Shown piece after piece: positions 51,518 through 60,838 of a stretch of DNA of 64,000 bases; within the stretch, counting starts at the first letter, position 1; each line of letters starts with the position of its first letter. A program made the translations under genes and the position numbers. The DNA is taken from positions 1,798,001 through 1,862,000 of the forward strand of contig NZ_CP098325.1 of the NCBI RefSeq assembly GCF_023639785.1, read 5' to 3'. This DNA is from Leclercia adecarboxylata (GTDB lineage Bacteria; Pseudomonadota; Gammaproteobacteria; Enterobacterales; Enterobacteriaceae). The notes beneath the pieces were generated by a model, which had not been told where the DNA came from, did not search any database, and saw only the letters and a program-made list of their open reading frames with translations.

Positions 51518-51929
51518 TAACGGGATCGGCTTTATCCGCTCTCATGAAGGTTGTGTATTAACGGCGTATCACGACGGTGGCGGCGTTTGGACAATCGGCG
51601 TTGGTCACACTAAAGGCGTGAAGGAAGGGCAGACCATCACCCAGGACCAGGCCGATCAGTTTCTTGCAGATGACCTTGTCCCGGTGGAAACCTGCATTAA
51701 CGGCCATATCGCTGTGACGCTGAATCAAAACCAGTTCGATGCGCTGGCATCGTTTATTTTCAACCTGGGCGAATTCGCTTTTACTGGTTCCACTCTTCTG
51801 AAAAAGCTTAACGCTGGCGACTATACCGGCGCGGCCAATGAATTCCCCAAATGGGATCATGATAACGGCGAAGTAGTGCAGGGATTGCTTAACCGTCGGC
51901 TTGATGAGAAGGAGTTATTCCTCTCCTAA
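51501..51929 (+). CDS. Endolysin, T4-type lysozyme (GH24)
   Basis: 142 residues; ATG 51501 or 51504. Catalytic triad pattern FIRSHEGCVLTAYHDGGGVW, TIGVGHTKG (E..D..T, here with Asp in YHD), then FDALASFIFNLG and LLNRRLDEKELFL. No signal-anchor segment, so it needs the holin. No Rz/Rz1 pair follows, unlike prophage 1. Confidence 0.92.
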   Translation: MMKTSNNGIGFIRSHEGCVLTAYHDGGGVWTIGVGHTKGVKEGQTITQDQADQFLADDLVPVETCINGHIAVTLNQNQFDALASFIFNLGEFAFTGSTLLKKLNAGDYTGAANEFPKWDHDNGEVVQGLLNRRLDEKELFLS

Positions 51930-51965
51930 TTAATATTCTATTGCTAACTATAAGAAGCCATTACA

Positions 51966-51986
51966 GAGCGCCATCTAATGGCGCTC
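51966..51986. terminator. Hairpin between convergent lysozyme and leftward gene
   Basis: GAGCGCCAT/ATGGCGCTC with a 3-nt loop; symmetrical, so it may serve both directions. Confidence 0.55.
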
Positions 51987-52008
51987 GATAATGATTATCT
52001 TGTCGTTA

Positions 52009-52443
52009 TTAAGCCATGCCCATTTTGTTAAGCGCCAAGGTAACGCCAGTAGCTAAAATTTGGTTGGCTATAATTTTAACTGCTGAGGCACTTCCGCTTT
52101 TTACGGCTTCGGTTAATTGTGTGCCATTTGATGGGTGCAGACTATCTGGCGTTTTTTTCAAGCATTCTAGGCCTTTTGCAGTTAGTACTGCACCTTTAAT
52201 GCTACCGTCTGCCATCTTTTTACCTGAAATAAATCCAGACTCAACAAGCCAATAAAAAGAATCTGCCACAAAACTCAAACTTGCCTCTTCTTTAATAATG
52301 TCTTTCACAAAGTCGTTTGAATTTTCAATAGGAACGGTGTAATCCTCCGGTCTTAAGAAATAAAAGCAAGGAAAGTTATTATAAAGATCGGCGAAAACAC
52401 GCCCGGTAATTTCGTCGAACATGTCGATATTGGACTGTGCCAT
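52009..52443 (-). CDS. Hypothetical leftward accessory protein, 144 aa
   Basis: ATG 52441-52443 (MAQSNIDMFDEITGRVFADL) is preferred over an upstream start that lacks support. Residues 60-110 (SFVADSFYWLVESGFISGKK, GAVLTAKGLECLKK) look like a winged helix; the C-terminus is hydrophobic (AVKIIANQILATGVTLALNK). It occupies the place of Rz in related phages and is on the opposite strand. Not recognised; a lysogen-expressed moron is likely. Confidence 0.6.
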   Translation of the reverse strand: MAQSNIDMFDEITGRVFADLYNNFPCFYFLRPEDYTVPIENSNDFVKDIIKEEASLSFVADSFYWLVESGFISGKKMADGSIKGAVLTAKGLECLKKTPDSLHPSNGTQLTEAVKSGSASAVKIIANQILATGVTLALNKMGMA

Positions 52444-52621
52444 AAGAACCCTTGAAACATAAAAATGAGTTCGTGAGGTTATCAAGGATCTGCTCTCGTA
52501 ATTAGGCCGAAATTGCTAAAAAGGTGATGTTCAATAATTCTTTTTTGTTAACAAAGCCGCCGGTAGTTTCCCACCGCGCACCCTGCGCACGGCTGCCGGC
52601 GCTTTTTATTTGTGGTGGCTT

Positions 52622-53290
52622 ATGACCGATAAACTGAAAATCATGTACCGCGCCCGACGGGAGCTGCTGCCCTATGCGCGCAACGCCATGTTGCACGATG
52701 ATGCGCAGGTGGCGCAGCTGGTGGACAGCATCAAGGAGTTTGGCTGGACGAACCCTATTCTGATTGATGAAGCAGGGGAGATAATCGCCGGACATGGTCG
52801 TGTTCTGGCTGCCGAACAGCTGGGGATCGACCCGGTACCGACGATCACTCTATCGGGCCTTTCGGATTCGCAAAAACGCGCATATCGCCTTGCTGATAAC
52901 CGTCTGCCGCGTAACGCCCAGTGGGATGAAAAGTTACTGAGCCTCGAGATTGTCGCGCTGAGTGAACTCGATTTTGATATCGAAAAAATTGGGTTTTCTG
53001 AAGCAGAGATCAGCAAACTTTTAAAAATAGAGCCCGATGATATTCAGGAGCACTGGGTAGGGATGCCGGATTTTAACCAGACGGATCAAAACGGGTGCAG
53101 GCAGTTAATAGTTCATTTTGAAACCGCGATTGATGTGCAGAATTTCGTGGTACTGCTCGGGCAGAAAATCACGGATAAAACCAAATATCTCTGGTATCCC
53201 GAACAGCGTCGGGATCTGGTATCTGATAAGGCATATATCAGCGATGAATCCTCAGTTTCCCCTGTACATAATCAGCAAAGGGAGGGCTGA
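52622..53290 (+). CDS. ParB-like nuclease domain protein
   Basis: 222 residues from ATG 52622. The ParB/sulfiredoxin-like N-terminal domain is clear: HDDAQVAQLVDSIKEFGWTN, ILIDEAGEIIAGHGRVLAAE, then SQKRAYRLADNRL. The rest is less conserved. Such genes occur beside terminase and DNA-modification genes in phages. The 3' end overlaps the glycosyltransferase gene by 47 nt. Confidence 0.82.
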   Translation: MTDKLKIMYRARRELLPYARNAMLHDDAQVAQLVDSIKEFGWTNPILIDEAGEIIAGHGRVLAAEQLGIDPVPTITLSGLSDSQKRAYRLADNRLPRNAQWDEKLLSLEIVALSELDFDIEKIGFSEAEISKLLKIEPDDIQEHWVGMPDFNQTDQNGCRQLIVHFETAIDVQNFVVLLGQKITDKTKYLWYPEQRRDLVSDKAYISDESSVSPVHNQQREG

Positions 53291-54029
53291 TTCGCGCCTG
53301 ACCGCTCGATCCCTGGAGTTTATGCAGACCCCTTATTTTATCGTGATAGAGGAACAGGAATACGACGCGTACGCTTCTGTAATCGACCCGAAAAAAATAC
53401 TGGTTCTGGATAAAAAATATCAGCGGGAATACGACACATTCGACGATCTCGGCCTGACGAAAAGCACAGTCCCCGGCCCGGCGCGCAATTTCGTCTGGGA
53501 TCACTCGGTGGCCCATGGCTTTGCCTGGCACTGGGTGATGGACGACAACATCCGCAATTTTTATCGCCTCCACAACAACCGAAAGATCCGGGTGGCGGAT
53601 GGCACTATCTTTCGTTGCATGGAAGATTTCGTGCTGCGGTATGAAAACGTCGGGCTGGCAGGGCCGAACTATTTCATGTTCGTACCGCGGCGGGAGAAGG
53701 TGCGCCCGTTTATGACCAACACCCGTATCTATTCCTGCAACCTCATCCGCAACGATCTGCCCTGGCGCTGGCGCGGCCGGTATAACGAAGATACCGATCT
53801 CTCGCTGCGCATGCTGAAAGCGGGCTGGTGCACCATCCAGTTCAATGCGTTCCTGCAGCAGAGGATATGGACGCAGCAGATAAAGGGCGGGAACACTGCC
53901 GAGTTCTACGCCAGGGAAGGCACCTACAACAAATCCAGCATGCTGGTGGCGATGCCAGTTATACACCGAAAGCCATGCAGGCGGCCTCCATGGGTGACGG
54001 TGAGGTTCCGGTTGATAACCGTTCCATGA
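53244..54029 (+). pseudogene. TET-associated glycosyltransferase, 3' end lost at a deletion
   Basis: From ATG 53244: YIISKGRADSRLTARSLEFM, ARNFVWDHSVAHGFAWHWVM, DDNIRNFYRLHNNRKIRVAD, RGRYNEDTDLSLRMLKAGWC, FNAFL. This is the TET-associated glycosyltransferase family, thought to add sugars to hydroxymethyl-cytosine-like bases in phage DNA. From about 53,954 the frame runs out of family into PVIHRKPCRRPPWVTVRF, which is the coat gene read in the wrong frame. Only the last 20-40 residues seem lost, so activity cannot be excluded. Confidence 0.82.
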
Positions 54030-54502
54030 CAATCACTGTGAGCGCGGAAGGCCTAGCGGTTGGTGATGCGTTTACCATCGCTGGCGTGTATGCCGTTCAT
54101 CAGGTGAAGAAAACGAAAACGCCACGTCTGAAAACCTTCCGTGTAGTGAATGTGAATGGCGCAACAGCAGAGATTACTCCACCAGTGATCCCGGCAGGCC
54201 CGTACCAGAACGTAAGCGCGAAGGGGGCCAGTGGTGCCGCCATTACGATCCTCAACACAACCGATGAATCACCAAGTATTTTCTGGCGTAAAAACTCCGT
54301 AGAAATTGTGAAAGGTAGTTTTGACGGGTTGCAGGGCCTGGCTGGTGGTGCTCGTTTCATGAAAGCCACCACCAAAAAACTGGGTTTCCCGATGGCGATG
54401 CTCTACTGGCTGGACGGTACCGGTACTGAATCCTTTTTAAATAAACAAATGGGCATGGCGATGCAGGGTTTTGGCCTGATGGCCTCCGCTGGCATGCTTT
54501 AA
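53942..54502 (+). pseudogene. P22-like major coat protein, C-terminal part
   Basis: About 186 codons: AGGDASYTPKAMQAASMGDG, VPVDNRSMTITVSAEGLAVG, FTIAGVYAVHQVKKTKTPRL, ITILNTTDESPSIFWRKNSV and a helical end. These resemble the C-terminal half of P22-type coat proteins. The N-terminal half, portal, scaffold and terminase genes are missing. The fusion lies in GCTGGTGGCGATG, a stretch that both genes could share as microhomology. Confidence 0.72.
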
Positions 54503-54514
54503 GGGTAAAAAATT

Positions 54515-54607
54515 ATGGCGATTGGCAGCAGATATTCCGGCGGCGACCCGGATTATATCGGTATGGCTAAAGGTGCTGGCCAGGAAGGGCTAAATTGGAT
54601 GTCATAG
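54515..54607 (+). pseudogene. Short N-terminal fragment of a phage structural gene, 30 aa
   Basis: ATG 54515 gives MAIGSRYSGGDPDYIGMAKG then AGQEGLNWMS and a stop. The next frame starts within it (TTG 54595). It reads like the beginning of a virion protein whose remainder was removed; the following gene would be its C-terminal remainder after a frame-shifting deletion. Confidence 0.4.
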
Positions 54608-55887
54608 GCTCCATAGCTAAAAAAGCCTCCGATATCGCCGATCTTGCAGGTGCAATGCCCGATAAGCTCGCAATGAATGAGCGTTTTTTGAGTGAGTTTC
54701 ATGCTGTTCGGGATGGGCTAAAGGCAAAAGAGAACGCGCTTTTTGGTGGAATAGCCAAAAAAATACCTGTTCGACAAAGGGTTGAAATGCCCGGCACGCT
54801 TCACTATTTGGCTGAAAAGGCTAAAGACCTTGGTGGTGTGGAGCATCTTTCTCCTGTCGAAAAACGGGTATTACACGCGATATCGAAAGACGAAGCTGGA
54901 GAGCTTCCAACATTCGCGCGAGTTGAGAACGAACGGAAAAAGGTGGGTGCGACGTTAAAAAACACGCTCTTCGGTTCTGCCGAAGAATATGATCTGGAAA
55001 CGCTTTATGATCACCTGAAAAACGATAAGGGAAAAATCGCTCAGGATGTTGGTCTGGGTGATCAGCTCAAGCAGGCTAATGCACTTACCCGTCAACGAAA
55101 GACGCTTGAAGAAAGTGTGAAGCGCTTGCTTGGCAAGGATATGAGCGGTGATCTGATGTATCAGGCCCGAAAAGCCATGGATAGTCTGATGAAAGGTGAC
55201 ACGAAGACATTTCGTAAACTTCTGGCAGCTATTCCAGACAAGAAAATGCGGCGGGATATATTCGCCACAGCCCTGCGGGATGCATTCCGAACTGGTTCGA
55301 AAACGGAAGGAGAATTCAATCTGCCCGGATTTGTAAAATTCTTTTCGGGGTTGCAGCGAAACGGCACAATACGGCTTCTTGCTGAAGAGCTTGGACCGGA
55401 TACCATGCGCCAGTTGGGGGATTTGTATGTGCTCAGTCAGGCTGTAAATAGTGCACGGAGATACCATGTCTCCACTGGGAAGCTGGCGACTTTTCTCGAT
55501 AAGTTCGATAAGCCAGAGGGATTCGTTTATAAGCTGAAAAAGCATGGTAAAAGAACGGCTCTTGGTTATGCTGTTGCTCATATTCCGATTGTTGGCCCCG
55601 TGGTGGCACCTGCGGTTATAACTACTGCCGCGGCCAGGGATGCTGCTAAACCGACAGGGGCTGATGCTGTGGCGACGTTGATGAACTCCCCAATTTGGCG
55701 GCGGGCTGTTGAAGGCGCCAAAGCCCCGGAAGCAAACCAGGATGTGATTGTAAGGGATCTTGAACAGAAGGTGAGTAAGCTGGACGCCTGGAAAGAATTT
55801 TTTCGTGAATTACCTGCCGATGATAAGCGAGCCATTGCGCGTAGCGGGATAATTGCGTGGTTAAGTGGAGCCAGTGACGAAGAATAG
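54595..55887 (+). pseudogene. Phage internal virion / DNA ejection protein, C-terminal part
   Basis: 430 codons, mostly helical and basic (LGDQLKQANALTRQRKTLEE, LMYQARKAMDSLMKGDTKTF), with an Ala/Gly/Pro hydrophobic stretch (HIPIVGPVVAPAVITTAAAR) and DELQKVSK-like end. Position (between coat and tail fibre genes) and composition fit the large ejection proteins of P22-like phages (gp16/gp20 type). No proper start: TTG 54595 follows the truncated MAIGSRYSGG frame. Family assignment is by context and composition. Confidence 0.5.
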
Positions 55888-55907
55888 CCCCGACAATGGT
55901 AGGGGCT
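55885..55907 (+). terminator. Hairpin after the ejection protein gene
   Basis: AGCCCC/GGGGCT arms with a 10-nt loop immediately after the stop codon; no T-run. Confidence 0.45.
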
Positions 55908-56015
55908 GTACTATGTACTCAAGAACAACACTGTATCAGGCTATTCGCGTGTTTAAAGCTTCTAAACTCTTGCGGAGGGCTATAGCTCAATGCTGGATTG
56001 AGTATAAATATTGCA

Positions 56016-57002
56016 TTAGAAAAGCTTCCAGGCAATTAGACCCAGAATTGCAATCTGAAGCCATTGATATGAAGTCGACGCAAGTATGTTATCAGCTGTT
56101 TTCTTAAGTGCCCATATACCATGATCCGCAGAATAAGCATGCTCTTTAATTTCTTTTGTTAATACTTCAATGTTAGATGGTTCCGTATCATTCTCATTAT
56201 TATCACAATCGTCCTCATTGTTTTTATTGTTTGTTATTGCACTATTTAAATGTGTTGAGTAGTTTATTTCGCTCAATGTGGCGAATAAATTACTATGCAA
56301 CCAAGATGAGTCAAGCACAAGAGTATCCTCAAAGGATTCATGTCTGAATAGCTTGGTAATGATGTTGATTTTAATATCTTTTGCTAAGTTAATGTCAGTT
56401 ATCAATTGATTGAATAATTTGTTGGATACGTATAATTCAAAATTTACAGTGACAACATTATTTGTTTCGGAGTTTTCATCTAAATCAGTATGGTACCTCC
56501 CAAAAAAAACACCAGTATCTGTGCCGTCAAATGTCATCGTTCCTTTATCATCAGGAATGTTTTTTATTGTCACATAAACATTTTTAACCGGGAAGATATC
56601 TAAATTTTTATAGGAGCCTTTCTCATTGTCATAATGGTCGTTGTAATTATCGTCATCAAGGTTCGTTAGGGGATGGACAGCTTTAATTCTATCCCAATAA
56701 GACTGACTGTATAAGCCTCCCTTTATAATTATATCCGTACTTTCGCTTGAGTAATCAGACGTGATGTAGCTTTGTGCTATTTTTTTATGTGTGTAATGTG
56801 AGTTTAGTTCAGTGTTATCAATATCTTCATGGTTAAAATTTTGTGAGCAGATATGATTTCTTTTTCGCAAGAAAATTTCACCTGCTTCTACAGTTATGAG
56901 GCCTAGCGACGCTTTATATTTTCTGAAGTCTGTTTTTTCATTGATTGAGCTTAGAACTCCATTATGAATGATGTACTCACCATCTAATTTATCATTAATC
57001 AT
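56016..57002 (-). CDS. AT-rich leftward gene in the P22 immI position, C-terminal membrane anchor
   Basis: 328 residues, starting ATG 57,000-57,002 and divergent from the tail fibre gene. The N-terminal 300 residues are polar and Asn/Asp-rich (NLDDDNYNDHYDNEKGSYKN, KNNEDDCDNNENDTEPSN). The last 18 residues are a hydrophobic anchor (WLQIAILGLIAWKLF), so it is probably tail-anchored in the inner membrane. Very AT-rich. In P22 this interval (between gene 16 and 9) holds immI and sieA. No family recognised; a superinfection-exclusion or defence function is an inference. Confidence 0.7.
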   Translation of the reverse strand: MINDKLDGEYIIHNGVLSSINEKTDFRKYKASLGLITVEAGEIFLRKRNHICSQNFNHEDIDNTELNSHYTHKKIAQSYITSDYSSESTDIIIKGGLYSQSYWDRIKAVHPLTNLDDDNYNDHYDNEKGSYKNLDIFPVKNVYVTIKNIPDDKGTMTFDGTDTGVFFGRYHTDLDENSETNNVVTVNFELYVSNKLFNQLITDINLAKDIKINIITKLFRHESFEDTLVLDSSWLHSNLFATLSEINYSTHLNSAITNNKNNEDDCDNNENDTEPSNIEVLTKEIKEHAYSADHGIWALKKTADNILASTSYQWLQIAILGLIAWKLF

Positions 57003-57042
57003 TTAATTATTTCCCTGTATATTCAGATATCATAGAGGATAT

Positions 57043-58464
57043 ATGTCAAGCCTAGTAACAAACCCCACCTCGCAGTTTATCAATCCGTTTTTCGGAATCG
57101 CAGCAGAAAATGCTAAAATATTCATTGGCAAGGCAAATACTGACGCCACTCTACCAGAAAATCGCCAGCAAGTTTATTTAATGCAGTGGACGGATGGAGC
57201 CACGGTTAACAAAGTCCCACTAACCCAACCGCTGGAGACTAACAGCGCAGGTGTCATCGTTTATCAGGGCCTGCCCGTTACCCCTTGGGTGGACGGGGCT
57301 TACTCCATAACAATTGTGGGATTCGATGGCGCGCAGCTGTATACATCGTTTTATATTGACGATCCAACCTACTGGTTACGCCTGGACCTGGCGACAGAAC
57401 CGCTAAAAACAGCGGACGGACTGCATTATGATCCGGACGACGATCACGGCGTGAACATGGTGGCCGGTGCCGCACCGATTCTCAGCCCCTGCTTTGAGGG
57501 CGAGCCTACCGCGCCGACGCCGCCTACAGGTGACAGCAGCACCCGTATTGCAACCACAGAATTTGTGACCGAAGAAGTACAGAAGGTGGGCGACTCCGGG
57601 CCGCTGGGGACGCACAGCTGGTATGTGGGCGCCACCCCGCCGCCGTACGCCGTAATGATGGACGGATCACAACTCTCTAAAACGACATACGCGGCTCTGT
57701 ACGCGATCATTGGTGACAGCGTAGCAACGGCCAACGGCCTGGTGCCGGACAGCGCCTCGTTTTATATCCCGGACCTGCGTTCCCGCTATGTGAGGGGCGC
57801 GGATAACGGGGCGTCACGCTCTAACTATGCGCTGATGCTTAAGTACTATTCTGACTTATTTAAGTCCCATACCCACGTTGTGACGAAATACACCCTGCGT
57901 AACCTGACCCAGGACGGCGATTCAGACGGCACATTCATCAAATTCAACGGGCCCGGTGATGCTGGCGCAGTACCGACTGATTTTATTGATTCCACTGGCG
58001 ACAGCGAAACCATGCCTATGAGCGTGCCTATGCTGCCCATCCTGTGGGCCATTGGTGCATCAGCGACGGTCTCCGCTTCGGTGTATGCCTGGTATGAAAG
58101 GCCGGATTACGCCGCAGCGCGTCCGGCAATCCACCACTACCACGAATCAACCGGCGAATATCTTGCCAGTTCCCCGGCGCGCCCATCACCGCTGGAGCCC
58201 GGTGTATGGCTGACGCCTGCATATGCCACGCAAAAAACGCCGCCACCTCCCCGTACTGGTCATGTTCTTGCATTCCGGGAAGGAACCTGGATGCATGATG
58301 CGGAACTGTTCCAGCTGCGTGAACAGGCGAAGGAAGATGCGCGGCTGAGTCAGGAACGCCGGAACACCGTGCTGATGGAAAACGCCAGTAAGCGCAAGGC
58401 GATCAATGAATGGATGAAGCAATCTGGCGCGCCGTTCACGCTTGATGATCTGGAGGAGCTTTAA
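57043..58464 (+). CDS. Tail fibre with P22-type head-binding domain and tail-collar domain
   Basis: 473 residues. N-terminal 115 residues resemble the head-binding domain of P22 tailspike (NPFFGIAAENAKIFIGKANT, TQPLETNSAGVIVYQGLPV, YSITIVGFDGAQLYTSFYID). Residues 195-330 are a phage tail-collar fold (YAVMMDGSQLSKTTYAALYA, YIPDLRSRYVRGAD, MPMSVPMLPILWAIG). The end is Pro-rich then helical. It lacks the P22 endorhamnosidase. It overlaps the next gene by 1 nt. Confidence 0.85.
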   Translation: MSSLVTNPTSQFINPFFGIAAENAKIFIGKANTDATLPENRQQVYLMQWTDGATVNKVPLTQPLETNSAGVIVYQGLPVTPWVDGAYSITIVGFDGAQLYTSFYIDDPTYWLRLDLATEPLKTADGLHYDPDDDHGVNMVAGAAPILSPCFEGEPTAPTPPTGDSSTRIATTEFVTEEVQKVGDSGPLGTHSWYVGATPPPYAVMMDGSQLSKTTYAALYAIIGDSVATANGLVPDSASFYIPDLRSRYVRGADNGASRSNYALMLKYYSDLFKSHTHVVTKYTLRNLTQDGDSDGTFIKFNGPGDAGAVPTDFIDSTGDSETMPMSVPMLPILWAIGASATVSASVYAWYERPDYAAARPAIHHYHESTGEYLASSPARPSPLEPGVWLTPAYATQKTPPPPRTGHVLAFREGTWMHDAELFQLREQAKEDARLSQERRNTVLMENASKRKAINEWMKQSGAPFTLDDLEEL

Positions 58465-59999
58465 TGCGTAACCGAAACCCGCAACCGGCGCCGCTCGACC
58501 TGCCGCCAGTTGCGATTACCCCGATCCGCATTTACGGCCAGTTGATCGGCCCGATGCAGCGCCCGGAAGCCTACGTAAAAATATTACTGAGGGCGATCAC
58601 CACTACACAACAGATCGTGCAGGACACATGGTCTGAATGCATCGCCAATCAATCCGGCAATTATGATTTTTCGGTCAACCCTGGAAAATACGCGGTGTTT
58701 TTTGAACGTAGCGGCATCAAGACGCGCGTGAATAACATCATGGTCTATTCCGACAGCGCCCCCGGCCCACTGCAAACGTTTATGCTTTCCCCCGCGCCGG
58801 AACTCCTCACGCCGCTGGTTGTTCAGGAGGTAAAAGCCGCGCTTGAACTGGCATCCGCTGCGGTATTGCGCAGCCGCCAATGGGCCGAAAACCCCGTTGA
58901 TGTGCCGGTGCTGGATTTTGAGCATGGCGCTGGCCCGGAATTCTCCGCGTATCACTGGGCGCATAAGGCCATGGATGCCCTGGACACCGATACTAATATC
59001 AACTGGCGCAAAGAGTGGGATGCAAAGACCGCTTACGCTTTCCGTGATGCGGTACGTTATCAGGGCTCATCTTACTACTGCGTCGAGGCTAACACCGGGC
59101 AGACACCACCGGCGCCAGATTTGGCAGACAATCAATACTGGTCGCTTATGGCTCAGAGAGGAGATGACGGGGAGGGCAGTACCGTGCCGGGACCGCAGGG
59201 ACCAGCGGGCCCGGAGGGTCCTCAGGGACCTGTCGGACCTCAGGGGCCGGAAGGACCACAAGGTCCGCAGGGGCCAGCCGGAGCTGACGGGACCAGCGCT
59301 CATTACAGTACCCCCGGTGCACCAGGTACTTTTGCGCTGCTAAGTGCGAACGTCCTGGTAAATGTGGGCGGCACTATGCCGGGGTCGTCCCTGCTCTGGT
59401 CCGGCGTCGGTGCGCAGCGTGACGGAGTGGGCTGGGGCGATAAATCTATTATTGTACAGTCGGCCGGCAGTCCGGCAGGTACATGGAAAAGCATGGGCGT
59501 GAACGTCGCCCAGAGCGGTGATGATGTTGGCCTGTGCCTTTACTACCGAATCGACGGGATCACGTCTGTTAAAAATATCCGATCGCCAGTTTATTCAAGC
59601 AGTGACCTGTCCTCGATTGATGTCGTGATCGATATCGATGGCCACGGTGAAGGGCTGGCATTCACGGCTTCTCTGTCTGATCCGAGTGAGCACGGGCGAG
59701 AAATATACCAGGCGCTGGTAAATGGTGATTACGGGGAAATTGCCTCATACGTTACGCCTGCTGTTGATCCGGCGCAGGTCACTGCCGCCAACACGGCCAG
59801 ATTCAATCGGCTGCTAATCGCTACCAGCGCCGCGGCGTTCCCGCTGCAATCTGCAGTATCGCTGGGTGTGGCGACACAGGCCGATCTCGATGCGCTGGCG
59901 GCGCTGCAGCAATATTCCGTCAATCTCGCTAATACCGATTTAACACAAAACCCCGCAGTGTTTCCGGCGTTGCCCGCTGGGGTCAAACTCCCACTTTAA
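58464..59999 (+). CDS. Collagen-like tail fibre with carbohydrate-binding module
   Basis: 511 residues. N-terminal fibre domain of the prophage tail fibre type (LPPVAITPIRIYGQLIGPMQ). Around 185-230 a chitin/carbohydrate-binding type 5/12 module (WDAKTAYAFRDAVRYQGSSY, YCVEANTGQTPP). Then about 13 Gly-x-y collagen triplets (GPQGPAGPEGPQGPVGPQG..), forming a trimeric stalk. A globular part and a C-terminal helical end (AANTARFNRLLIATSAAAFP) follow. It is likely the distal fibre that the collar protein connects. Confidence 0.85.
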   Translation: MRNRNPQPAPLDLPPVAITPIRIYGQLIGPMQRPEAYVKILLRAITTTQQIVQDTWSECIANQSGNYDFSVNPGKYAVFFERSGIKTRVNNIMVYSDSAPGPLQTFMLSPAPELLTPLVVQEVKAALELASAAVLRSRQWAENPVDVPVLDFEHGAGPEFSAYHWAHKAMDALDTDTNINWRKEWDAKTAYAFRDAVRYQGSSYYCVEANTGQTPPAPDLADNQYWSLMAQRGDDGEGSTVPGPQGPAGPEGPQGPVGPQGPEGPQGPQGPAGADGTSAHYSTPGAPGTFALLSANVLVNVGGTMPGSSLLWSGVGAQRDGVGWGDKSIIVQSAGSPAGTWKSMGVNVAQSGDDVGLCLYYRIDGITSVKNIRSPVYSSSDLSSIDVVIDIDGHGEGLAFTASLSDPSEHGREIYQALVNGDYGEIASYVTPAVDPAQVTAANTARFNRLLIATSAAAFPLQSAVSLGVATQADLDALAALQQYSVNLANTDLTQNPAVFPALPAGVKLPL

Positions 60000-60008
60000 G
60001 GAAAACCA

Positions 60009-60281
60009 ATGAGCACCATTAACAGCACCGTTAAACCGTCAGATGGCTGGTTTGCGATTTACACCGGCCCTACGGCCAACCCGATTTCGATTGAGAAAAA
60101 TAGCGGAACTTCCCAGGCGTATCTGGCGATTGCAACAGCAGCGCCAGATTTGACGTTCGGCCACGCTATCAACGCGGGAGAACTCAAAAACGTTGTGCTT
60201 GAAGACGGCGAAAAATTGTATGTGAAATGCGTGGACAGCCTGACACCGGGCGCAAACAACATCTTTTCTGTAACGGACTAA
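60009..60281 (+). CDS. Small fibre-module protein, 90 aa
   Basis: ATG 60009 with AAGGAAAACC upstream. MSTINSTVKPSDGWFAIYTG.. to ..LTPGANNIFSVTD, beta-rich and soluble. It lies in the fibre operon; possibly a capping or virion surface protein. Not recognised. Confidence 0.65.
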   Translation: MSTINSTVKPSDGWFAIYTGPTANPISIEKNSGTSQAYLAIATAAPDLTFGHAINAGELKNVVLEDGEKLYVKCVDSLTPGANNIFSVTD

Positions 60282-60286
60282 TCAAC

Positions 60287-60838
60287 ATGGGCCAAATTTA
60301 TAATTCTGAATCCATCAGCATGAGCACCGCCGGAGGCAGTGGCGGGCCGACAATTACTCATATCACGTCAGGGCAGTCACTTGATCCCCTGACTGCCGCG
60401 CCCGGCATTTATTATCTTGAGACAGGGGCTATTCTCAATAATGGGCCTCAATCAGTAATCACTGAAATGTATATCGCCCTGGTGACTGTCAGGGTGACAG
60501 GAGTATCAGTTAACCTCACGGCGTATTGCCATTTCAATGTCAGTTCTGGATATCTTCACTACGGAGAATGGGAACTGATGGCCGTTAGCGGTGGCGGTGG
60601 CTCATATGACTGGTCGAATGTCGGCCCTGGGGAGAGCAGCAACCCGGCGGCAGGTCAGGGCTATACCATCAAGACCATACCGGCAGCGACAAGGCAAAGT
60701 ACAGCCTCTTCGATGGACAGTGTTTATCCGGTGTATCTCGCAGGTAAAGTTTATGGACTGCTTACCCCCGAAGAAGACCAGGCGCTGGAAGATTATACGA
60801 AAGAAGCATTAACAGAGATCAGGGCCGCAGGAGGATAA
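60287..60838 (+). CDS. Phage fibre-module protein, 183 aa
   Basis: ATG 60287 is preferred; the upstream frame extension overlaps the previous gene. MGQIYNSESISMSTAGGSGG.. has Gly/Ser-rich and beta-rich sequence (GIYYLETGAILNNGPQSVIT), ending in an acidic helix (LTPEEDQALEDYTKEALTEI). Likely the last virion or fibre-assembly gene before the attachment site. Confidence 0.65.
   Translation: MGQIYNSESISMSTAGGSGGPTITHITSGQSLDPLTAAPGIYYLETGAILNNGPQSVITEMYIALVTVRVTGVSVNLTAYCHFNVSSGYLHYGEWELMAVSGGGGSYDWSNVGPGESSNPAAGQGYTIKTIPAATRQSTASSMDSVYPVYLAGKVYGLLTPEEDQALEDYTKEALTEIRAAGG

Noticed and set aside
55913..56107. 64-codon frame MYSRTTLYQAIRVFKASKLL.. after the ejection protein
   Set aside because: Overlaps the 3' end of the leftward gene by about 90 bp and has no ribosome-binding site; kept out, though a small gene cannot be fully excluded.
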